Positions 17,528 to 26,631 of a stretch of DNA of 64,000 bases are shown in pieces. The position numbers and the translations under genes are program-made. Each line of letters opens with the position of its first letter. The first letter of the stretch is position 1. This stretch comes from Corallococcus carmarthensis (GTDB lineage Bacteria > Myxococcota > Myxococcia > Myxococcales > Myxococcaceae): positions 51,386 through 115,385 of the forward strand of contig NZ_RAWE01000007.1 in assembly GCF_003611695.1 (NCBI RefSeq), read 5' to 3'. The notes beneath the pieces are model-generated. The model was not told where the DNA came from and did not search any database. It was given only the letters and a program-made list of their open reading frames with translations.

Positions 17528-17726
17528 GCGGCGCGCGTCACGTGGAGTGACGCGCGGGTCACGCGCCCTCCCCTTGGCATGCCTGGCCGGTAGCAGAGCT
17601 GACAGGCGCCATGACCTGGAGGACGAGGCCTCATGCTCGACGGACAACGGCTCCGCTTCCAGGGTGGATGTGGGGCTCTGGCGTTTCGTGCGACATTTTG
17701 GGCCCCCCTCCTGGAGTCCCTTCCTG

Positions 17727-19013
17727 ATGCCCCTGAAGCGCCCCCTCCCCGCCCTCATGGGAGGCGTGTCCCTGTCCGTCCTCGTGAGCGTTGGGGCGCT
17801 GGCGTACCAGCACCTGCGCACCGACGCGCTGGAGGAACGGCTCCTGCGCGAGGTCAACACGCTGACGCACGCGACACACCCGCGCCCGGCGCACGTCACC
17901 GCCACGCAGCCCGGCACGTTCGGAGAGGCCGTGGCGTCGCTGCTGCCCGCGCTCATCCAGCAGGCCCGTGAAGCGTCGGCCCTCAGCGCGGCGGAGGCCG
18001 CGACCCTCGAGGCGGTGACGGAAGGGCGCACTCCGGTGATGGACCTTCCCGCTACCAGACGTGAAGCCCTGGAGCACGCTCGTCCGCTGATGCGGCAGGT
18101 GCTCGCCGCCACCCACGCGGAGTCCGGTGGCCTCCCGGAAGACCTGCGACCGCTGTCCGGCCCGGAGGTGTCGGGACGGGACGCGCTGCTCCAGGCCCTG
18201 CGCCACGTGGTGGACGCGGCGGCGCTGGAGACGCGGCTGCTCGTCTCGCGCGGTGACGCGGACCAGGCGGTGGACACGTGCGTGGACACGCTCGCGCTCA
18301 GCCGGGAGCTGGCCCTGGGGGGCGGGCTCGTGGGACAGCGGCTGTCCGCGAACGGCTACGGCCGCACGTGGCGGGCCTGCGCGGATGCGCTCGACGCGGC
18401 GTCCCTGGGCAGAAAGCGCCAGGCCCTCTCGCAGCTCACCCGGCTGCATGAAGGCTTCCCGCCGGTGTCCCTGACGCTGCACGAAGAGGCTGTCGCCGCG
18501 CAGCTCCACGCCTTCCGCGACCTGCTCTCCGACGAAGCTCGCGCCGAACTCCCGCCCACGTGGTTCGACGCGCCCGCGCTTCCCGGAGCCCTGTCGCGCC
18601 GGCTCCAGTGGCGTCAGTGGGTGGAGGACGCGGACCGCTTGATGGCCGTGGCGGATCAACCGGCCGAGGAGCGGCGCCGCTCGTTGGCGGACCTGGAGAC
18701 CCTCAAGGGCGAGGAATACTTCCGGCACGCGGAGTCCCCGTCGGTGCGCCTGTCGCCCGAGGACGTGGAAGCGCTCGCCCTGCGCGAGCTGCGCTCCGAG
18801 GCCCTCATGGCCCTGGTGGAGGTCGACGTGGCCCGCGCCGAGAAGGGCCAGTGGCCGCGCGCGCTCCCCACCCGGACGGCGTCGCTGATGCTGAAGCCCG
18901 TGGACGAGACCGAGGCCCAGATCCATTCGTGCGTGCAGGGCCTGATGCCCGACCCGCTGGTCGTGAAGGCGGATGGAGCGCCCGCGCTCCAGCAGGTCCA
19001 CGACGTGCCCTGA
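17727..19013 (+). CDS. Membrane-anchored protein of unknown function
   Basis: 428 residues from the ATG at 17727, with a GGAG about 10 bp upstream. One N-terminal hydrophobic segment (LMGGVSLSVLVSVGAL, residues ~9-26) should anchor it in the membrane with the remainder outside or in the periplasm. The remainder is mainly helical, rich in Ala, Leu, Glu and Arg, with no Cys cluster, catalytic motif or repeat that I recognise. Nothing around it (flavoprotein upstream, unknown protein downstream) suggests a job. Confidence 0.65.
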   Translation: MPLKRPLPALMGGVSLSVLVSVGALAYQHLRTDALEERLLREVNTLTHATHPRPAHVTATQPGTFGEAVASLLPALIQQAREASALSAAEAATLEAVTEGRTPVMDLPATRREALEHARPLMRQVLAATHAESGGLPEDLRPLSGPEVSGRDALLQALRHVVDAAALETRLLVSRGDADQAVDTCVDTLALSRELALGGGLVGQRLSANGYGRTWRACADALDAASLGRKRQALSQLTRLHEGFPPVSLTLHEEAVAAQLHAFRDLLSDEARAELPPTWFDAPALPGALSRRLQWRQWVEDADRLMAVADQPAEERRRSLADLETLKGEEYFRHAESPSVRLSPEDVEALALRELRSEALMALVEVDVARAEKGQWPRALPTRTASLMLKPVDETEAQIHSCVQGLMPDPLVVKADGAPALQQVHDVP

Positions 19014-19057
19014 CCCGCCAGATGCTCCCCTGAGCCGCCCCGCCTGAGGGGTTGTCC

Positions 19058-19084
19058 AAACCGGTCCGACTGTCGGACAGGTTT
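19058..19084. repeat. Copy of dispersed palindrome (AAACC-GTCCGAC-T-GTCGGACAGGTTT)
   Basis: AAACCGGTCCGAC-T-GTCGGACAGGTTT is a 13-bp inverted repeat around a single T with one mismatched pair. It is almost identical to the copies at 58191-58217 and 58296-58320. A more degraded copy of the same core follows at about 19130-19150 (GGGTCCGAC-T-GCCGGCCCC). It sits in the 279-bp gap after an unknown gene. Confidence 0.8.
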
Positions 19085-19292
19085 CCGCCGCGCGGCTGGA
19101 GCGGGCCTCCCCGGGCCGCGGTCTTCCGAACGGGTCCGACTGCCGGCCCCGTCCGCGCGGTGCGCCTCCAGCACAGCGGGCGCGGGCGCCTCCCTGGTGG
19201 GTCGCCTGCGCCCGCTTCATTGTCCGGCCTCCCACGTCAGGGCGTCGATGTACGATGCGGCCTTTCCGTGGACGTCGTGGGAGGGAGCCGTC

Positions 19293-21524
19293 ATGTCGTG
19301 GAAGCTCGCGCTGCTGGACGAAGTGTCGAAGGTGCTGCCGGATGCGCCCCTCAAGGGTTCGGACATCCGCGTGGAATTGCCGACCGCCAGCTACGCGCTG
19401 CCCGCCGGGGAGAAGCTGGGCCCCCTGACGTTCGCGTTCGACGTGTCGGCGCGCGGCTTCGTGGAAGGCTATGACGCCCCCGCGGACGTGGACGCCGCGG
19501 GCGTGGTGGGAGAGAAACCCGGCGACCCGGCGACACAGCTGGCTCCGGCGCTCGTCTTCGACGGCGACCAGGCGTGGCTCAAGTACGGCGTGGAGGCGCG
19601 CGTGAAGGCGGAGGTCGGCTTCCCGCTGCCCTACGTGGCGCTCGCGGCCAACGGCGACGTGCGCGTGCTGCTGGCGGACTACCACCGGCACACGCAGGAC
19701 ACGAACGCTCGCGCCGCGCTGAAGGAGGACGCGCCCAACCTGCGGCTGCCCCTGCTCACCTCGTCGCTGGACAAGCTGGGCGTGGGTGACGCCATCGCCT
19801 TCCAGGCGCGCGGCGAGCTGTCCGTCACCGCGACGCTGGACTGGACGGACGTCTACACCTCCAACCTCCAGACGCTGACGAAGCTGCTGTCCGCCAGCAC
19901 CATGCTCGCCTTCGAGGCCAAGGCGGGCGCCACCGTGTCCGCCAAGGTGAAGGTGGTGGACGACTACGCCGTCATCTTCTCCCGTCCCGCCGCGGGCCAG
20001 GTGCGCGTGCAGGTGAAGAAGGTGGTGGCGCGTGAAGCGGGCGTGACCGCCAGCATCCATGTGGAGGCGAGCCTCACCGACCCGGCCGCCGTCGTCACCC
20101 AGGTGGAGCACGTCCTCGAAGGGCTCCTGTCGGTGCCGCTGTCCCAGTTCGAATCCCTGATGACGAAGCTGGAAGCGCACACCCTGTCGGAGAACGAGAC
20201 GAAGGTGCTGCGCATCATCCTGGACCGGCTGGGCTTCCAGGAGCTGGAGGCCAACACCACGGCGCTGCGCACGCAGTGGGAGAAGCTCCGCACGGACGTG
20301 CGCGCGCGCATCCAGGCCCTGGCCGAGTCCAAGTTCGAGCTGGGCTTCCGCTACGAATACCTGCGCCTGCGCGAGCAGACCACGCTCCTGTCCACCGTGT
20401 GCACCGACGCCCAGGCCCGCGCCCTGCACCCGCTGCTGGTGTCGGGGCGGATGGACAGCGCGATGCAGCGCATGCAGTCCGAAGGCATGGCGCTGGAGCA
20501 GTGCCTGCTGAAGGAGGTCAACAAGGAGTCGAAGGCCTGGGGCTTCTCCCTGAAGCTGGGCAAGTGGGCGTTGGGCGGCAATGACACGCGCGAGCTCACC
20601 CAGGTGGTGCAGCGCAACAGCCTGGAGAAGGAAGCGCCCCAGCGCATCTCGTTCCTGGGCGTGCGCAGCTACAGCGGCGCGCTGCTCACGCCGTACATGC
20701 ACTGGACCGCGGACTTCAAGGCGGACATGGGGGAGTTCCGCAAGTCGCCCACCGTGTCGGACTTCGACCTGGGCCTGTACCTGCTGCTGGCCCACGACGC
20801 GCGCAAGCTGTCGGGCGACGACCTGCGCCAGGCCGTGGACGAAGCCATCATCTGGGGCGCGCTGGACGACGCCGAGGAGGAGGAGGTCCTCAAGCGCATC
20901 CGCGACGCGGCGGGCGGCAAGGAGATTGAAACGCGCGTGGAGCTGAAGCTGGACAACCGGACGCTGCGAGACGTCATCGCCCACGCGGCGGACCCGGACG
21001 CCCACTCCGCCTTCTCCCGCGCGCTGGCCCGGGCCCTGCCCTGGTACGGCGTGCCGTGCCGCGACCGGCCCGCCGTGCGCGAGTCCGTCTACGAGCCCCT
21101 GTGGAAGGCGTACCTGGAGCAGAACTGGTCCGCCGCGGACGCCGCGAGGACGGCCGCCGCGAACCTGAAGAACAACCCGCTCGTCGGGCACTTCGCGCAC
21201 ACCGAGGGGCAGCTGGGCAACGGCATGCTCACGTTCGCGGAGGTCATCCAGAAGAACCCCGGCACCGTGTCCAAGTGGCGCGACCTGCGCGCGGGGCTGC
21301 TGGACCTGCGCAACAGCGAGCAGCGCTCGTCCTCCGTCTTCAAGGACGCGTTCAAGGCGCTGTCCCAGTCGTGGGCGCAGTCCTTCCACCTGAAGGCCTC
21401 GGGCGCGTTCTTCCTGGAGCTGGCGGCGCGCGGCGGCAACGGCCTGGCCACCGTGGAGCGCACCTTCACCGTGACGGTGCCGGGGACGGGCGCGAGCATC
21501 GTCTTCTCCAAGTCGCGGGCCTGA
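19293..21524 (+). CDS. Large soluble protein of unknown function
   Basis: 743 residues from the ATG at 19293, chosen because GGGAGGGAG lies about 5 bp upstream; an in-frame ATG at 19248 lacks this. No signal peptide, membrane helix, Cys cluster or nucleotide-binding motif is visible. The first ~300 residues read as beta-rich segments, the middle as helices, and the end (RTFTVTVPGTGASIVF) returns to beta. I do not recognise a family. A terminator-like hairpin follows and separates it from the bestrophin gene, so it is probably transcribed alone. Confidence 0.65.
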   Translation: MSWKLALLDEVSKVLPDAPLKGSDIRVELPTASYALPAGEKLGPLTFAFDVSARGFVEGYDAPADVDAAGVVGEKPGDPATQLAPALVFDGDQAWLKYGVEARVKAEVGFPLPYVALAANGDVRVLLADYHRHTQDTNARAALKEDAPNLRLPLLTSSLDKLGVGDAIAFQARGELSVTATLDWTDVYTSNLQTLTKLLSASTMLAFEAKAGATVSAKVKVVDDYAVIFSRPAAGQVRVQVKKVVAREAGVTASIHVEASLTDPAAVVTQVEHVLEGLLSVPLSQFESLMTKLEAHTLSENETKVLRIILDRLGFQELEANTTALRTQWEKLRTDVRARIQALAESKFELGFRYEYLRLREQTTLLSTVCTDAQARALHPLLVSGRMDSAMQRMQSEGMALEQCLLKEVNKESKAWGFSLKLGKWALGGNDTRELTQVVQRNSLEKEAPQRISFLGVRSYSGALLTPYMHWTADFKADMGEFRKSPTVSDFDLGLYLLLAHDARKLSGDDLRQAVDEAIIWGALDDAEEEEVLKRIRDAAGGKEIETRVELKLDNRTLRDVIAHAADPDAHSAFSRALARALPWYGVPCRDRPAVRESVYEPLWKAYLEQNWSAADAARTAAANLKNNPLVGHFAHTEGQLGNGMLTFAEVIQKNPGTVSKWRDLRAGLLDLRNSEQRSSSVFKDAFKALSQSWAQSFHLKASGAFFLELAARGGNGLATVERTFTVTVPGTGASIVFSKSRA

Positions 21525-21547
21525 AGCGCGCGTCCATTCGTCCGGTT

Positions 21548-21570
21548 CCGCACGCCCCCCGGGCGTGCGG
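21548..21570. terminator. Strong GC hairpin after the large unknown gene
   Basis: CCGCACGCCC-CCC-GGGCGTGCGG is a perfect 10-bp stem with a 3-nt loop, 24 bp after the stop at 21524. No T run follows, so termination would rest on the stem alone. Confidence 0.5.
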
Positions 21571-21680
21571 AGGGGGCTTCTGGCCGGACGGTGGACGCGA
21601 AGGTGACGCGTTGCATTGCCCCAACGCGGGGGCATCACTACATCCGGCTTCTCACGCAGCACGCAGAGGAGCCCCGCGCG

Positions 21681-22829
21681 ATGATCGTCGGTCGGATGCT
21701 GTCCTGGCGGATCATCCTCCGCTACACGGGGCGCCCCGTCGTCGTCCACATCGTCATCGCGCTGGCCATCGCCCTGGGCTACGAGGTGCTGGACGCCAAG
21801 TGGCTGTCGGTGCCGGCGCTGCCGGTGACGCTGCTGGCCGCGGCGCTGGGCGTGCTGCTCGGCTTCCGAAACAACTCCGCCTACGAGCGCTGGTGGGAAG
21901 CACGCACCCTCTGGGGCGGGCTGGTGAACGCGTCGCGGACGCTCGCCCGGCAGGTGCTCACCTTCCTGCCCGCCCCCCGGGCGCAGCGCAGCGACGGGAC
22001 GCCGGAGACGCCCACCGCCGCGTCCCGCCTGGTGCAGATGGCCGTGCAGCCAGAGGGGCCCGCGCTGGCGGCGGCCTGGTCCAAGGTGGGCGACGGCGCG
22101 GTGCGCGACCAGTTCGGCCATGCGCGCGACCTGCGCGGTCCGGTCATCCCTCGCGCGAACCTGGCCACGTTCATCCACCCGGGCATGGAAGCCCCCAAAG
22201 GCATCATCACCGGCATGTTCGAGGGCATCACCGAGGATGCGCGCGAGCTCATCTACGCGCAGGTGGGCTTCGTGAACGCGCTGCGGTGCCACCTGCGGCG
22301 GCAGGACCCCTTCCCGGAAATCACCCCGTTCTTCCGGCCGTCCGTGCTGGAGGCGCTGCGCGACGAACAGAACGTGCCCGCCGCCATCCTCCTGTGGATG
22401 AGCATCCGCATGCGCCGCGTCTACAGCGACGTCGAGCACTCGGAGAAGGTCTACCTGCGCGTGGCGATGGACGAGACGCTCACGGAGCTGACCAACTACC
22501 TGGGCGCGTGCGAGCGCATCAAGAACACGCCCCTGCCCCGCCAGTACGACATCCTTCCGCACGCCATGGTGCGCGCCTATCTCACCATGCTGCCCCTGGG
22601 CGTCGTCGCGGACCTGGGCGTGCTCACGCCGCTCATCACCGCCATCATCGCGTTCCTCTTCATCGCCTTGGACGCGGTGGGCCGAGACGTGGAGGACCCC
22701 TTCGAGGACGGCGTCAGCGACACGCCCATGACGGCGCTGTGCCGCACCATTGAAATCAACCTGAGACAGATGCTGGGCGAAGCCGAGCTGCCCCCGCCGC
22801 TCCAGCCGAAGAACGGCCTGCTGTACTGA
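21681..22829 (+). CDS. Bestrophin family anion channel
   Basis: 382 residues from the ATG at 21681 with AGAGGAG 10 bp upstream. The N-terminal half is that of bacterial bestrophins (UPF0187): two closely placed membrane helices, then the signature LGVLLGFRNNSAYERWWEAR and LWGGLVNASR. A hydrophobic C-terminal pair of helices (VVADLGVLTPLITAIIAFLF) is followed by DVEDPFEDGVSDTPM, the conserved acidic stretch that shapes gating in the family. Bacterial bestrophins are pentameric channels for anions or, in some species, cations. The protein is longer than most bacterial members because of a ~100-residue insert in the middle. Confidence 0.88.
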   Translation: MIVGRMLSWRIILRYTGRPVVVHIVIALAIALGYEVLDAKWLSVPALPVTLLAAALGVLLGFRNNSAYERWWEARTLWGGLVNASRTLARQVLTFLPAPRAQRSDGTPETPTAASRLVQMAVQPEGPALAAAWSKVGDGAVRDQFGHARDLRGPVIPRANLATFIHPGMEAPKGIITGMFEGITEDARELIYAQVGFVNALRCHLRRQDPFPEITPFFRPSVLEALRDEQNVPAAILLWMSIRMRRVYSDVEHSEKVYLRVAMDETLTELTNYLGACERIKNTPLPRQYDILPHAMVRAYLTMLPLGVVADLGVLTPLITAIIAFLFIALDAVGRDVEDPFEDGVSDTPMTALCRTIEINLRQMLGEAELPPPLQPKNGLLY

Positions 22830-23061
22830 AGCAGCCCTGTGGGAAATACGTACTCACATTGCTATTCACACAAAACATGACATTCAAGGTTACAATGACA
22901 AGCGTCTTTGTGACCGGGATGGCCACAGCACGGGCAGGGGGTGACAGGGATTGACTCGGGGCGGGTGCTGGCACGCACCGTGCTCAGGGGGCAGGAACGG
23001 TCTGGAGCGTCCTTCCCTCCCGGAAGGTACGTCCAGGCCGTCCGCAAGGAGTCAGGCCCCC
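22830..23061 (+). promoter_or_regulatory. AT-rich leader upstream of the Cys-tailed lipoprotein
   Basis: 232 bp with an unusual AT-rich patch at 22845-22905. TACAAT (22891-22896) is a good -10 match, but no -35 of the right spacing is seen. The contrast with the GC-rich surroundings suggests promoter DNA. Confidence 0.35.
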
Positions 23062-23802
23062 ATGAACCCCCGTGACGTGTCGTCTGTTTCGCGCCCCGTG
23101 TTCCAGTCCAGCGTGGCACTGCTGCTGCTGAGCATCTTCACCCTCCAGGTGGGATGCAGCCGCAGCCCGGAAACCAGCCCGTGGACGCTGGAGAAGACCC
23201 AGCTGTTGCAGAGCCGCATCCTCCACCGCGAGGTGCAGCCGGCGCAGGTGGTGGACAACCACCTGGAGCGCTACGGCCGCGTCCAGGTGCGGGGCAACGA
23301 AGGGGAGGCACCCCACACGCTCGCGTTCGTGCTGCGCCAGGAGCTCACGCGCGGCGACGGCACGACGGTCATCGACATCTTCGACGAGGAGACGGGGAGC
23401 AAGAGCCACTACGAGATGCAGGACGAGAAGGGCGAGGCCCTCATCGTCACGGACGCCGGCCAGCAGCGGATGACCTTCAACGCCGACGGCACCATCCGGG
23501 TCGGCGACGCGTTCGCGAAGAACGAGCAGGAGGCCTCTGACCTGCTGCACAAGACGGGCGTGATGGATCCGGTGTCTGACTACTCGCTCATCGTGCTGCT
23601 CGACACCATCCACCAGTACATTCCGGAGAGCGACACCAGCAAGGGCCAGGTGGTCGCGGCCGTCGTCGTGGTCGTGTGGCTGACCGGCTCCTGGTACCTC
23701 TGCAGCCGCGAGTACAGCCGCAAGGGCTGTAACACCAACAACGGCATGACCCAGTACTGCCGCGACTACTGCCGGCAGGTCGGCTGCTCCTGCTGGAAGT
23801 AG
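23062..23802 (+). CDS. Putative lipoprotein with C-terminal membrane helix and six-Cys tail
   Basis: 246 residues from the ATG at 23062 (AAGGAG about 10 bp upstream). The N-terminus has a hydrophobic export signal ending in LQVGC, a borderline lipobox. The middle is a soluble domain of unknown type. Near the C-terminus a run of valines (VVAAVVVVVWLTGSWYL) could span a membrane, and the last 33 residues hold six cysteines (CSREY, KGCN, QYCRDYC, GCSCWK). That combination is unusual: anchored at both ends with a small disulfide-type knob. It precedes another small lipoprotein and an N-acyltransferase-like gene on the same strand. Function unknown. Confidence 0.65.
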   Translation: MNPRDVSSVSRPVFQSSVALLLLSIFTLQVGCSRSPETSPWTLEKTQLLQSRILHREVQPAQVVDNHLERYGRVQVRGNEGEAPHTLAFVLRQELTRGDGTTVIDIFDEETGSKSHYEMQDEKGEALIVTDAGQQRMTFNADGTIRVGDAFAKNEQEASDLLHKTGVMDPVSDYSLIVLLDTIHQYIPESDTSKGQVVAAVVVVVWLTGSWYLCSREYSRKGCNTNNGMTQYCRDYCRQVGCSCWK

Positions 23803-23831
23803 TCTCCTCGCCGTCCTGGAGCCAGCGCCCC

Positions 23832-24548
23832 GTGCCCGTCCAGAATCCATCCGCACACGGCTGGAAGGGAGTCCTCGGGGCGCTGCTGCTCCTGGCGGGG
23901 GCGTGCTCGCGCGAGCCGCCCCCCCGGCGCGCGGCGACAGAAGCGCCGCGCGTCGTCTCCATCTTCTCCCGCGCGGACGCGCTGCCCCTCCAACAGGCGG
24001 CCTGCGGCGCTGGCGATGACGCGTGCCCCAACCTCGCGCTGGAGGACTTCGACTGTCCCCGGGACGCGGCGGCGGAGGTGCTCATCTTCAGCGGCCACAG
24101 CATGCCGCCCCTGTACCTGCACACCGGGCCGCGGACACTGGCGCGCGTCGCGGCCTGCTACCGTCCGGAGCTCATCGTGCTGGACACCTGCTATGGCTTC
24201 TCCCTGCCGCTGCTGGACGCGCTCGCCGACGCGGTCCCTGGCGCGCTGGTGGTGGGCGCCACGTACAAGCTGCCGCCGCAGGGACTGCTCTACGACGCGG
24301 ACTTCTTCCAGCCCGGCACCGCCGACGCGCGCGCGGAGCGCTTCCGCACCCGCTCCGGCAAGCCGCTGACGCGCTGGAGGCTGGACCCGGACGCGCTGCA
24401 CCAGGCGCGCGACACGCTGGAGACATGGGACGTGGACGCGCTGGAGGCGCGCCTCGTGCGCAAGTTGCCGAACCTCGTGGGCGTGGACCTCCCCGGCACG
24501 GACGCCACGGCCCTGGTGCCGGTGGCGCCGGAGCGCTTCCGCCGGTGA
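23832..24548 (+). CDS. Lipoprotein with caspase-like His/Cys signature
   Basis: 238 residues read from GTG at 23832, 29 bp after the preceding gene. Signal peptide VLGALLLLAGAC gives a lipidated Cys at about residue 25. The rest looks like a single small alpha/beta domain: a hydrophobic strand then SGHS (His89) and a second strand ELIVLDTCYG (Cys120). Strand-His and strand-Asp-x-Cys is the spacing logic of clan CD peptidases (caspase, clostripain, CHAT). Family assignment is inference; the His is followed by Ser rather than the usual Gly. Its stop overlaps the next gene's ATG by one base. Confidence 0.6.
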   Translation: MPVQNPSAHGWKGVLGALLLLAGACSREPPPRRAATEAPRVVSIFSRADALPLQQAACGAGDDACPNLALEDFDCPRDAAAEVLIFSGHSMPPLYLHTGPRTLARVAACYRPELIVLDTCYGFSLPLLDALADAVPGALVVGATYKLPPQGLLYDADFFQPGTADARAERFRTRSGKPLTRWRLDPDALHQARDTLETWDVDALEARLVRKLPNLVGVDLPGTDATALVPVAPERFRR

Positions 24549-25921
24549 TGAACTGGGGCCTCGCACTGCTGGCGGGACTGCTCCAGGGCGCGGCCTTCCT
24601 CGGCCCCGACGCGCAGCCCCTGGCCTGGGTGGGCGTCGCGTGCCTGGCGGCGGCCCTGCACCGCGCGCCGGGCGGACTTCGCGCCGCGGGCATGCTCGCG
24701 CTGGCGGCGCTGGTGCGGCAGGCGGTGGCCTTGCATTGGTGGGTGGGGACCGCGCGCCACTTCGCGCCGGGGGTCGCCGGGGCCGCCCTCACGCTGGCCG
24801 CGCTGGGCTGGGCGACGACGGCGGTGGCGTCCCAGGTGCCGGCGATGGCGCTGGTCCTGACGCCCGTGCGCCGCGTGCCTCCGCGCTTCTGGCTGCCCTT
24901 CGCCTGGGCGGCGGGTGAAGCCGTGGCGGAGCTCACCTGCGGCTTCTCCATGACGCAACTGCTGCACTCCCAGTGGGCACAGCCCGCCGTGCTGCGCGCC
25001 CTCGCGTTCGTGGGCTGGGGGCCCCTGCTGCTGCTGTGTCTCTATGCCTCGGTCAGCGTGGGCGAGGCCGCGGCCCGGCGCGATCTCCGGCTGTTGGCTC
25101 CGGCGGGACTCGTGCTGGGCGCGCTCGTGGGGGTGCCCCCGTTCGCCCCCTCGGACGACGCGCTCGAGGGCGTGGGCGTGGTGCACCTGGCCTCGTCGGC
25201 GCGCCTGCCCCGCGAGGTGCCCGGGGGAACGTCGCTGCTCGTGTGGCCGGAGAGCACGGTGCGCGGCAACCAGCGGCTGCCGGAGGGTGTCCTGCCCCAG
25301 CCGGTGCCCCTGGCCGCGTTCGCGGATACGCGCCTGCCCGTGGCGAGCGTCGCGGGCCTCACGCTGCGCACGGAGGGGCACTACCTCAACGCCGCGGGCG
25401 CCTTCGACGCGGAGGGGCAGCTGCTGGAGAGCCGGGGCAAGGCGGTGCTCGTTCCGGTGGGCGAGCGCGCCTTCCTGGGCCTGCGCGGGAGCGGTGAACC
25501 CCTGACGCCGGGCACCGCCGTCCCCCGGTTGTCCGTGGCGGGCCGGAGCGTCGTGCCCCTCATCTGCTACGAGGCCTTCAGCCGCCCCACCGCCCTCCAG
25601 GGGCAGGCCGCGGGAGGCACCCTGCTGGCCGTGCTCGCCAGCGACCTGCCGCTGGTGGGCAACCGCTTCGCGCTGGAGCAGGCCGTGGGGGCGGCCATCC
25701 TGCGCGCCGTGGAGCAGCACCTGCCCGTGGTGCGCGCGTCGCTGGCGGGCCCGGCCGTCATCGTCTCCTCCAACGGGAAGGTGCTGGCCCGGAGCGAGCC
25801 GGGGACCAGCGGCATCCTCACCGCCAGGAGCGGCGCGCCGGCCTACTCCCCCGCGGTGACCTCCACCGTGCCCAGCCCGTCCACGGTGAGCCGCACGTGG
25901 TCACCGGGCTTCATCAGGTAG
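24548..25921 (+). CDS. Apolipoprotein N-acyltransferase-like protein (membrane + nitrilase domain)
   Basis: 457 residues. The N-terminal half has several membrane helices; the C-terminal half is a carbon-nitrogen hydrolase domain with all three catalytic positions visible: Glu in LLVWPESTV, Lys in SRGKAVLVPVGE, Cys in VPLICYEAF. This is the plan of Lnt, which adds the third acyl chain to lipoproteins on the periplasmic side of the inner membrane. It is somewhat shorter than typical Lnt, so a paralogue with another acceptor is possible. The ATG overlaps the preceding lipoprotein stop (TGATG), implying coupling with it. Its last ~26 codons lie antisense to the end of the convergent decarboxylase gene. 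Confidence 0.75.
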   Translation: MNWGLALLAGLLQGAAFLGPDAQPLAWVGVACLAAALHRAPGGLRAAGMLALAALVRQAVALHWWVGTARHFAPGVAGAALTLAALGWATTAVASQVPAMALVLTPVRRVPPRFWLPFAWAAGEAVAELTCGFSMTQLLHSQWAQPAVLRALAFVGWGPLLLLCLYASVSVGEAAARRDLRLLAPAGLVLGALVGVPPFAPSDDALEGVGVVHLASSARLPREVPGGTSLLVWPESTVRGNQRLPEGVLPQPVPLAAFADTRLPVASVAGLTLRTEGHYLNAAGAFDAEGQLLESRGKAVLVPVGERAFLGLRGSGEPLTPGTAVPRLSVAGRSVVPLICYEAFSRPTALQGQAAGGTLLAVLASDLPLVGNRFALEQAVGAAILRAVEQHLPVVRASLAGPAVIVSSNGKVLARSEPGTSGILTARSGAPAYSPAVTSTVPSPSTVSRTWSPGFIR

Positions 25922-26631
25922 GCGGCGGTGGCCGCGCCGGACAACACCAGGCTCCCCGCGGGCAGCACCTGACCGCGCTCCGCGAGCAGCGCGCACAGCT
26001 GGATGATGGACACCACCGGGTCACCGGAGATGGCATCCGAGCGCGCCTCGCCCTCCACCTTGCCGTTCACCTCCATGCGCATCTGGAGCTTCGTGAGGTC
26101 CAGGTCGCGCGGTCCCCGCTCCAGCGTGCCCGGCACGAACAGCGATGACGACGCGTTGTCCGCCACCACGTCCGGCAGGCTGAAGTACTTGAAGCCCACG
26201 AAGCGCGAGTCCAACACCTCCATCGCCGCGAAGACGGCCTCGCACGCGTCCAGCACCTCGTCGCGCGTGACGGTGCCCTTCAGCTCCTTCGACGTGCGGA
26301 AGGCGATCTCCGGCTCGATGCGCGGGTGGATGCCCGCGCCCACGCTCACCACGCCGCCGGGCTGCACGCGCATCCGGTCCGTGAGCACGCCGAAGATGGG
26401 CGAGCCCAGGTTCATCTGCTGGCGCTTCGCCTCCGACGTGAAGCCCATCTTCAGGCCCACCACCCGTTCGCCCTGGGCTTCGCGCAGCCGGATGCCCTCC
26501 GCCTGCACCGCGTAGCCGTCCGGCACGGAGAGCCGCGGGTGCGCGTGCGTCAGGGGCGGCACCTCACGCCGCTCGCGCCGCGCCGCGTCCAGGATTCCGG
26601 CCAGGGCCGCCACATCCACTGTCGAGGTCAT
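25843..26631 (-). CDS. 4-oxalocrotonate decarboxylase / 2-oxopent-4-enoate hydratase family enzyme
   Basis: 262 residues of the DmpH/DmpE branch of the fumarylacetoacetate-hydrolase fold. Visible hallmarks: VVGLKMGFTSEAKRQQM, then GSPIFGVLTDRM, the acidic metal-binding segment RIEPEIAFR, and VLSGAATAAYLMKPGDHV near the end. The LKMGFTS and GVLTDRM pattern fits the decarboxylase (2-oxo-3-hexenedioate to 2-oxopent-4-enoate) slightly better than the hydratase. It is divergent from the kynurenine operon with 186 bp between starts and supplies the step after 2-aminomuconate deaminase. The 3' end overlaps the convergent acyltransferase gene by 79 bp. Confidence 0.8.
   Translation of the reverse strand: MTSTVDVAALAGILDAARRERREVPPLTHAHPRLSVPDGYAVQAEGIRLREAQGERVVGLKMGFTSEAKRQQMNLGSPIFGVLTDRMRVQPGGVVSVGAGIHPRIEPEIAFRTSKELKGTVTRDEVLDACEAVFAAMEVLDSRFVGFKYFSLPDVVADNASSSLFVPGTLERGPRDLDLTKLQMRMEVNGKVEGEARSDAISGDPVVSIIQLCALLAERGQVLPAGSLVLSGAATAAYLMKPGDHVRLTVDGLGTVEVTAGE

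Noticed and set aside
17631..22562. Very long open frame on the minus strand (about 1640 codons)
   Set aside because: It is antisense to four well-supported + strand genes and encodes Arg/His/Gln-rich low-complexity sequence, the usual mirror effect of high third-position GC.
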